This document shows, piece by piece, positions 14,204-19,062 of a stretch of 19,062 bases of DNA (its first letter is position 1; each line of letters begins with the position of its first letter). This DNA is from Stenotrophobium sp040387055 (GTDB lineage Bacteria > Pseudomonadota > Gammaproteobacteria > Nevskiales > Nevskiaceae), in the NCBI GenBank assembly GCA_040387055.1, contig JAZKEM010000215.1, forward strand, positions 1 to 19,062, written 5' to 3'. A model generated the notes under the pieces. That model was not told where the DNA came from. It saw nothing but the letters and a program-made list of their open reading frames with translations, and did no database searches. The position numbers and the translations under genes were made by a program.

Positions 14204-14959
14204 ATGAGCTCGATCCAGAAGAAAATCCCATTTCTACGTTGGTCATTCATCCGCCTGTTTTTGGGCATGCCGCATTTATTGAAGAATTGGCAGGTTGGTG
14301 ACGGCCGCGAAGCGCGGCTTACGGAATATGTCGCTGCTAAAGCGAAACGCGGCGACGTAAAGGATGTGATTCGCGTTATCGACGAGTACTGCTACAACGA
14401 AAGCTTCTTGATCAATATCGGCGACGAAAAGGGATTGATTCTTGATGCTGCAGTCGAACGTGCCAAGCCCAGTTGCATACTTGAGTTAGGAACTTATTGC
14501 GGATATAGCGCTTTGCGTATGGCTGCTGCAGCGCCATCTGCGCGTATCGTCTCCGTCGAATTCAACGCTTCGAATGCAGAGATCGCACGACGTATTTTTG
14601 AACATGCAGGTGTGAGCTCACGTGTGACTGTTGTTGTGGGCACCTTGGGTGACGGCGGCAAAACGGCAAGTGCGCTGAACAAAGAGCAAAACTTTACAGC
14701 AGGCAAAATTGATTTGGTCTTTGTGGATCACGATAAAAACGCTTACCTGCCAGACTTAAAACTGATCATGCGTGAAGGTTGGTTGCGTCGCGGGGGATTG
14801 GTCGTGGCAGACAACATCAAGTTCCCTGGCGCGCCCGAGTATCGGGCTTATATGCGGGAGAGCGAAGGCAAAGTCTGGCGCACCGATGAGTACGAAACAC
14901 ATGCTGAGTATCAGACAATGATTAAAGATCTCGTGCTGGTTTCAGAGTATTTGGCCTAG
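14204..14959 (+). CDS. Catechol O-methyltransferase-like SAM-dependent methyltransferase
   Basis: The 251-residue product matches the catechol O-methyltransferase family closely. It has GDEKGLILDAAVERAKPS (73-90), the SAM-binding ILELGTYCGYSALRMA (92-107), SVEFN (117-121), VFVDHDK (172-178) and VVADNIKFPGAPEY (200-213). By comparison with animal COMT, the Mg2+ ligands are D175, D203 and N204, the catalytic Lys is K178, and E235 fits the second catechol-side acid. The gatekeeper Trp of animal COMT (W143) is replaced by D177. A hydrophobic, basic N-terminus (about 8-26) may associate with the membrane. AAGGAGG at 14191-14197 gives strong translation. It lies 38 bases after the cupin gene. The expected reaction is methyl transfer from SAM to a catechol hydroxyl; the natural substrate is unknown. 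Confidence 0.88.
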   Translation: MSSIQKKIPFLRWSFIRLFLGMPHLLKNWQVGDGREARLTEYVAAKAKRGDVKDVIRVIDEYCYNESFLINIGDEKGLILDAAVERAKPSCILELGTYCGYSALRMAAAAPSARIVSVEFNASNAEIARRIFEHAGVSSRVTVVVGTLGDGGKTASALNKEQNFTAGKIDLVFVDHDKNAYLPDLKLIMREGWLRRGGLVVADNIKFPGAPEYRAYMRESEGKVWRTDEYETHAEYQTMIKDLVLVSEYLA

Positions 14960-15000
14960 AGTGTTCTTAATTCGTTTTTGTAACTGCAGAGTTTTTTAAT

Positions 15001-15510
15001 TTGAACAAGCTACACATTCGCCTCGAGCAGTCCGCAGATATTGCGAGCATCACCCGCGTTACAGAACTGGCGTTCAAAGACCATCCGCATAGCGATCAAA
15101 CAGAGCACTTCATTATTCTGGCGCTGCGTCGTGCTGATGAACTTTCTTTGTCGCTAGTTGCTGAGCGCGATGGTCAGGTGGTGGGCCACATTGCCTTCTC
15201 GCCTGTGCAATTTTCGGATGGTTCATCGCATTGGTATGGTTTGGGGCCGGTTGCTGTTTTACCAGAGCTGCAACAGCTCGGCATTGGCAAAGCGCTGATC
15301 GAGCGTGGGCTTGCTGACTTACGTGCGATAGGCGCTGAAGGTTGCGTGCTGCTGGGTGATCCAAATTATTACGGACGTTTTGGATTTAAGAGCCGCACTG
15401 ATTGTGTGTACGAAGGCGTGCCGCAGGAATATTTTCAGTCACTCACGTTTGGACAACATTCTGCGGTTGGGCGTGTGACTTATCACGAAGCTTTTAACGC
15501 TAAGGCTTAG
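15001..15510 (+). CDS. GNAT family N-acetyltransferase (YhbS-like)
   Basis: The 169-residue product is a GNAT acyltransferase, which transfers an acetyl group from acetyl-CoA to an amine. The acetyl-CoA pyrophosphate loop is QQLGIGK (91-97), in the GLGPVAVLPELQQLGIG segment. The C-terminal GDPNYYGRFGF (119-129) is typical of the YhbS-like group. The start is a TTG at 15001: the upstream frame is closed by a TAA 33 bases earlier and there is no in-frame ATG or GTG before the conserved part. The ribosome binding site is poor (GCAGAG followed by a T run). It follows the COMT-like gene by 41 bases and may be the last gene of that transcript. The substrate cannot be predicted. Confidence 0.88.
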   Translation: MNKLHIRLEQSADIASITRVTELAFKDHPHSDQTEHFIILALRRADELSLSLVAERDGQVVGHIAFSPVQFSDGSSHWYGLGPVAVLPELQQLGIGKALIERGLADLRAIGAEGCVLLGDPNYYGRFGFKSRTDCVYEGVPQEYFQSLTFGQHSAVGRVTYHEAFNAKA

Positions 15511-15514
15511 ATCC

Positions 15515-15531
15515 GGTACGCACAGCGCACC
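15515..15531. repeat. Intergenic hairpin resembling a dispersed palindromic repeat
   Basis: GGTACGC (15515-15521) and GCGCACC (15525-15531) pair with one A/C mismatch around an ACA loop. The hairpin fills the 27-base gap between two convergent genes. On the minus strand it reads GTAGGGTGCGCTGTGCGTACC, which resembles short palindromic repeats scattered between genes in many proteobacterial genomes. Only one copy is in this window. It could also serve as a weak bidirectional terminator. Confidence 0.45.
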
Positions 15532-15537
15532 CTACAA

Positions 15538-16716
15538 TTAGCCCAGCTCTGCGGGTTTGCCGATGATTCGTCCTTGCACACGCCCGACCAACGCAATCCA
15601 TGTTGGTGAGAGCAGTAGCGTCAACGCAATCACGGCAACAGTAAGTTGATGTGAAAACTCGCTGATCAATGATGCTTGCGCGCCAAGTGCGGCGAGTACA
15701 AAACTAAACTCACCAATCTGTGCCAGATGCGCGCCAGCGTAAATGCTGTAGCGCCAAGGATCGCCAAGTGAGCGCAGCACTGCAGCGTTGATGGCGGTGT
15801 TGCCGACGAAAACAGCGATGGCGAGCAGCAGGATGAGCCAAATGTTTTCGAGCGCGAAGTGAACGTCAACCAGCAAGCCCACTGAAATAAAGAACACAGC
15901 GACGAAGACGACGCGGAATGGTTCGAGTCGGTGATGCACCCAATTGGTTTCACGTGCGACACCCACCAACATGCCGGCAAGGAACGCACCAAGCGCGGTG
16001 GAGAGATGGAATAGGCCTGTGAGCAACGCCAAGCCCAGGCAAAGGCCAAAGGCAAAGAACACTTGCAGCTCGTGATCGGCGCGTAGCTTGTCGCCCATCG
16101 GCAGATGCACATGCTTGCCCCACATCATCCACGCCACGAGTGCGATGGTGAGGCTGGCCCCGACCACTTGTAGCGACAGACTCACGGCATCAGGTTTATC
16201 GCCGCTGAGTACGCCGACGATGATCAGCATCGGAATCAGCGCCAGATCCTGCGCCAGCAAAATGCCGAGCGTGTCGCGACCAATCTTGGCTTTAAGCTGA
16301 CCGGAGTCACGTAAATAATTCAGTACGACAGCGGTGCTGGAGAGACTCAGCACAAAGCCGGTGAGGACGATGCGGGAAGTCGGCCAGTTCAACCACCAGC
16401 CGACCATAGCCATCAGGAAAACGCTGCCTAAAATTTGCGCAGTGGTGCCAATAAATGTGATGCGCCAGCTCGCCAAAAGGCGGTGCGGCGAGGTTTCCAT
16501 GCCCACAAAGAACAGCAGCAACACCACGCCAAATTCGCCGACGCGGGCCAGCGTTTCAGGTTCCTGCAGTAGGCCAAAGCCCGCTGGGCCGAGCACAATG
16601 CCTGAAAGCAGATATCCGACCACATGCGGCTGATCAAGCCTGCGCGTAACAAGCACGACGATTAGAATGACCAGCAGACAGCCGACCAGCTTCAACAAGA
16701 TGGGATCAAAGTGCAT
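15538..16716 (-). CDS. CPA2-family cation/proton antiporter, KefB/KefC-like membrane domain only
   Basis: The 392-residue product is an integral membrane protein with about 11-12 hydrophobic segments. It has marks of the CPA2 antiporter family: GYLLSGIVLGPAGFG (34-48), LSLSSTAVVL (123-132), LLAQDLALIPML (153-164) with the family Asp at D157, HLSTALGAFLAGMLVG (237-252) and AQIGEFSFVLA (332-342). E. coli KefB/KefC continue with a nucleotide-binding RCK/TrkA-N domain of about 200 residues. This protein ends right after the membrane domain, so it lacks that gate control. The ion (K+ or Na+ exchanged for H+) cannot be told from sequence. It is divergent from can, with a 101-base shared control region, and convergent with the GNAT gene. 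The ribosome binding site is weak. Confidence 0.92.
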   Translation of the reverse strand: MHFDPILLKLVGCLLVILIVVLVTRRLDQPHVVGYLLSGIVLGPAGFGLLQEPETLARVGEFGVVLLLFFVGMETSPHRLLASWRITFIGTTAQILGSVFLMAMVGWWLNWPTSRIVLTGFVLSLSSTAVVLNYLRDSGQLKAKIGRDTLGILLAQDLALIPMLIIVGVLSGDKPDAVSLSLQVVGASLTIALVAWMMWGKHVHLPMGDKLRADHELQVFFAFGLCLGLALLTGLFHLSTALGAFLAGMLVGVARETNWVHHRLEPFRVVFVAVFFISVGLLVDVHFALENIWLILLLAIAVFVGNTAINAAVLRSLGDPWRYSIYAGAHLAQIGEFSFVLAALGAQASLISEFSHQLTVAVIALTLLLSPTWIALVGRVQGRIIGKPAELG

Positions 16717-16817
16717 AAAATCTCAGAACTTGGGCCTCGGTATAGTCCCATAAAATATTAATGACATCTGCCAAGTCGGTTTGAAAGCAGATAAAGCGAA
16801 CGCGGAGATGTAGGCAC

Positions 16818-17468
16818 ATGAAAAAATTGGAAGAGCTGCTCGAACGTAACGCTGCTTGGGCCGCTGCGGTAGAAGCCGAACAGCCGGGCTTCTTTGAACG
16901 CCTAGCGCGGTTGCAGGCCCCCAAGTATTTATGGATTGGCTGCGCCGACTCGCGCGTGCCTGCCAACGAGATCACCGGTCTGCTGCCGGGCGAAATCTTC
17001 GTGCATCGCAATATCGCTAACGTGGTGGTGCATACCGATCTCAACTGTCTCTCGGTGATTCAATTTGCCGTCGATGTGCTCAAGGTAGAGCACATCATGG
17101 TCGTCGGACATTACGGTTGTGGTGGCGTGAATGCGGCGCTGCATAACCGCCGCCTCGGTTTGGTCGATAACTGGATTCGCCACGTGCAAGACGTGCGCGA
17201 CAAACACATCGACCATTTGCAGTCACTGCAATTTGTTGGCGAACAAGAAGATCGCCTGTGCGAACTCAACGCGCTGGAGCAGGTGCTCAACGTCTGCCAG
17301 ACCAGCATCGTGCAAGACGCATGGTCACGCGGACAGGAGTTGCATGTGCATAGCTGGATCTACGGCTTGATCACCGGCCGCGTGCATGACCTCGGCCTCA
17401 CCGCCAGCGGCCCCGATGAAGTGATGCCTGGCTATCGCCACGCAATCGAGCGCCTCGGCAACAAATGA
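16818..17468 (+). CDS. can: Beta-class carbonic anhydrase Can
   Basis: Can interconverts CO2 and bicarbonate and is needed by many bacteria for growth in ordinary air. The 216-residue product aligns by eye with E. coli Can without shifts up to the active site: the zinc ligands are C42, D44, H98 and C101, with CADSRVPANE (42-51), VHRNIAN (62-68) and GHYGCGG (97-103). R46 forms the usual dyad with D44. The ATG at 16818 has GGAG 10 bases upstream. Its stop overlaps the start of the next gene as ATGA, which suggests translational coupling with the EamA transporter. The divergent neighbour is a proton antiporter, so a shared link to pH or bicarbonate balance is possible but inferred. Confidence 0.97.
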   Translation: MKKLEELLERNAAWAAAVEAEQPGFFERLARLQAPKYLWIGCADSRVPANEITGLLPGEIFVHRNIANVVVHTDLNCLSVIQFAVDVLKVEHIMVVGHYGCGGVNAALHNRRLGLVDNWIRHVQDVRDKHIDHLQSLQFVGEQEDRLCELNALEQVLNVCQTSIVQDAWSRGQELHVHSWIYGLITGRVHDLGLTASGPDEVMPGYRHAIERLGNK

Positions 17469-18352
17469 GCGTAGATGCAGGGCGCTCGGATTTGCGCGCC
17501 CTCGCCGCTCTCATTACGGGCGCGGTGCTGATCGGCTTGGCGCCGATCTTTGTTCGACTCACTGATGTCGGCCTTACTGCAACTGGGTTTTGGCGCATGG
17601 CGCTGGCCCTGCCGCTCCTTGCTGTGCTGATGCTACGTGAAACCGGCGGCATCAAAATTAAACCTGGCATTGGTTGGCTATTGCTCGCAGGCGTATTTTT
17701 TACGGGCGATCTCGTGTTCTGGCATCAGGGCATCCACATGAGTTCCGTTGCCAACGCGACCTTGATGACGAATCTCGCGCCAGTGTTCGTCGCACTCGCT
17801 TCGTTCTTCCTATTTGGTGAGCGCTTTCGTGCGGTATTTATCGCTGGGATTGCGCTGTCTATTGTGGGCGCCATTGTGTTGATGTCTGGCAGTCTGCAAT
17901 TCGGCACAGAACATTTACATGGCGACTTGTTTGCGGTCGTCTCAGCCGTGTTCTATGCCGGGTACATTCTTGGTGTCTCACGCGCACGACAACGCTATGG
18001 CGCAATGGAAGTAATGTTCTGGTCGACACTATCGAGCGCAGTATTGCTGTGCATCGTTGGCAACATACAAGGCGACAGCTTCTGGCCGCAGTCAGCGCGC
18101 GGCTGGTGGGTGTTGATTGGTTTGGCGCTGCTGTCGCATGTCGCAGGTCAAGGCTTGATTGCTTGGGCACTGGCGCATTTGTCTGCGGCATTCTCTGCCG
18201 TGGGCTTGTTGGTGCAACCGGTCGCCGCTGCGGCATTCGCTTGGCTGATACTGGCAGAACCTTTTGGAACGCTACAGGCACTGGGTGGTGCGATTGTGTT
18301 GGCGGGTATCATGACTTGTCGCGTGGCGATGCCGCGCCCAACAGAAAGCTAA
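17465..18352 (+). CDS. EamA/DMT superfamily transporter
   Basis: The 295-residue product has about ten membrane segments arranged as two EamA repeats. The repeat ends carry the family marks: NLAPVFVALASFFLFGER (103-120) in the first half and QPVAAAAFAWLILAEPFGT (251-269) in the second. This is the layout of drug/metabolite exporters such as RhaT- or YdcZ-type relatives; the substrate cannot be read from sequence. The ATG at 17465 overlaps the can stop by four bases (ATGA) and no separate ribosome binding site is seen beyond GGCAAC, so translation is probably coupled to can. It ends 6 bases before the stop of the convergent voltage-sensor gene. Confidence 0.9.
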   Translation: MSVDAGRSDLRALAALITGAVLIGLAPIFVRLTDVGLTATGFWRMALALPLLAVLMLRETGGIKIKPGIGWLLLAGVFFTGDLVFWHQGIHMSSVANATLMTNLAPVFVALASFFLFGERFRAVFIAGIALSIVGAIVLMSGSLQFGTEHLHGDLFAVVSAVFYAGYILGVSRARQRYGAMEVMFWSTLSSAVLLCIVGNIQGDSFWPQSARGWWVLIGLALLSHVAGQGLIAWALAHLSAAFSAVGLLVQPVAAAAFAWLILAEPFGTLQALGGAIVLAGIMTCRVAMPRPTES

Positions 18353-18358
18353 ATCGAG

Positions 18359-19062
18359 CTAACGAATATGTCCGCGTTGCTTCTCTAGCTCATTTGATTC
18401 GATTGCACGTCTGATCTGCTGCAAGTTTTCGCGCAGCAAATCCGCAACCAATTCATCCGTGCGCGGATCGGTCAGCACTTCTTCAAGTACACGCATCACG
18501 GCGTCGATTACGCTCTCGACGATGTCGTTGTAAAACGGCAGGCGATGTAGACGTCCAGCCTGCTTATCCTCACGCATCTTCTGAATAATCGTTGCACGTA
18601 GCTCGGACTGATTTTCTTTGAGCGCGCGCGCAATGTTGTGCGTGTACGTACCGCGCGTAAGCACTTGTTGTACTTCATCGAGGACTGCAACGGTGACGGC
18701 GCTGCTGATTGAATTGACGATCGTGGCTTTAAAGCGATTGACGAGGCGATAAGTAAATTCTTCGCCGAGTGCGCGATCGGCTGCCATGCCAAAGCGTGAA
18801 AGCAAAGTGAGGATGCGCAATACGCGGATCAGTCGCAGTCCGCGCAAGGCAGGATGCGCCACGGGGATCATGCCGAGTGCGTCGTACCAATTGCGCAGCA
18901 GATGACTGCGCGTCCAACCCGCCGCGTGCCAGCGCCAGAAAAATTCGACGGCGAAAATGCCGCAGAGCACATAGTCTGCAGTCAAAATGATGCGACGTGT
19001 ATCGGCGGTGACATTGCCCCAAAACTCAAACGCCAGCAGGCCGACTGATAGAACAGCCAGCA
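18359..19062 (-). CDS. Voltage-sensor-domain protein without a pore, cut by the right edge
   Basis: The frame runs from beyond the right edge to a TAG at 18359-18361 and shows 233 residues. The first 90 or so form a voltage-sensor domain: the end of S1 (LLAFEFWGN), S2 (YVLCGIFAVEFFWRW) with the typical Phe/Glu/Arg pattern, S3 (RNWYDALGMIPV) with its Asp, and S4, with arginines at every third residue in RGLRLIRVLRIL (bases 18809-18844) and another Arg seven residues later. In ordinary channels, S5, a pore loop and S6 follow. Here the chain instead continues as about 140 charged, mostly helical, probably cytoplasmic residues to the C-terminus, with no selectivity-filter motif. An automated call would be 'ion transporter'. 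A TTG at 18985 is not the real start because S1 coding continues upstream. The N-terminus is missing. Confidence 0.8.
   Translation of the reverse strand, partial: LAVLSVGLLAFEFWGNVTADTRRIILTADYVLCGIFAVEFFWRWHAAGWTRSHLLRNWYDALGMIPVAHPALRGLRLIRVLRILTLLSRFGMAADRALGEEFTYRLVNRFKATIVNSISSAVTVAVLDEVQQVLTRGTYTHNIARALKENQSELRATIIQKMREDKQAGRLHRLPFYNDIVESVIDAVMRVLEEVLTDPRTDELVADLLRENLQQIRRAIESNELEKQRGHIR

Noticed and set aside
15946..15961. parS-like sequence GGTTTCACGTGCGACA
   Set aside because: Only the left half and core match; the right arm is broken, so it is not a palindrome and ParB binding is unlikely.
16741..16756. Promoter for can from TTGGGC and TAAAAT
   Set aside because: The spacer is only 15 bases, too short for a confident sigma-70 promoter.
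18359..18985. TTG at 18983-18985 as the start of the voltage-sensor protein
   Set aside because: Sequence upstream in the same frame continues hydrophobic S1/S2 coding to the window edge, so the real start is outside.

Overview
This window is the replication-origin region of a bacterial chromosome, most likely from a gammaproteobacterium. The evidence is the conserved order mnmE - yidC - yidD - rnpA - rpmH | dnaA - oriC - dnaN - recF - gyrB, a 44-residue L34, a GyrB of the 804-residue Gram-negative size, a Can-type carbonic anhydrase, and parS sites of the TGTTCCACGTGGAACA type used by Pseudomonas-like chromosomes. Genus and species cannot be read from the sequence.

Layout. (1) Positions 1-943: the 5' part of an unrecognised minus-strand gene running off the left edge, a divergent spacer, and a small outer-membrane-type lipoprotein gene that converges on mnmE. 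(2) 944-4888: the minus-strand group rpmH - rnpA - yidD - yidC - mnmE (ribosomal protein L34, RNase P protein, membrane insertion factors, tRNA modification GTPase), with a strong hairpin between yidC and mnmE. (3) 4889-5057: divergent rpmH/dnaA control region with an rpmH promoter, one consensus DnaA box and a symmetrical hairpin in the dnaA leader. (4) 5058-11299: dnaA, an AT-rich dnaA-dnaN spacer with three DnaA boxes (the probable oriC), dnaN, recF and gyrB. Two perfect parS centromere sites lie inside recF. Transcription diverges from the origin on both sides, co-directional with the replication forks. (5) 11300-15510: gyrB terminator, then a plus-strand run of accessory genes: a DegV-family protein, an orphan ParA-type ATPase, a four-helix membrane protein resembling hydroxylaminobenzene mutase/styrene oxide isomerase, a cupin, a catechol O-methyltransferase-like enzyme and a GNAT acetyltransferase. 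(6) 15511-19062: a KefB/C-like antiporter membrane domain (minus), divergent from can (beta carbonic anhydrase), which overlaps an EamA transporter gene, and finally a minus-strand protein with a textbook voltage-sensor domain but no ion-channel pore, running off the right edge.

How the genes fit together. The core encodes replication initiation (DnaA), the sliding clamp, gap repair and topology control, plus origin-proximal parS sites for segregation. ParB is not in the window, and the ParA-like gene has no ParB partner beside it. The mutase-like protein, cupin and COMT-like genes are closely spaced with strong ribosome binding sites and may form a small aromatic-compound module; this is inference. 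No tRNA, rRNA, CRISPR array, transposase or other mobile element was seen.
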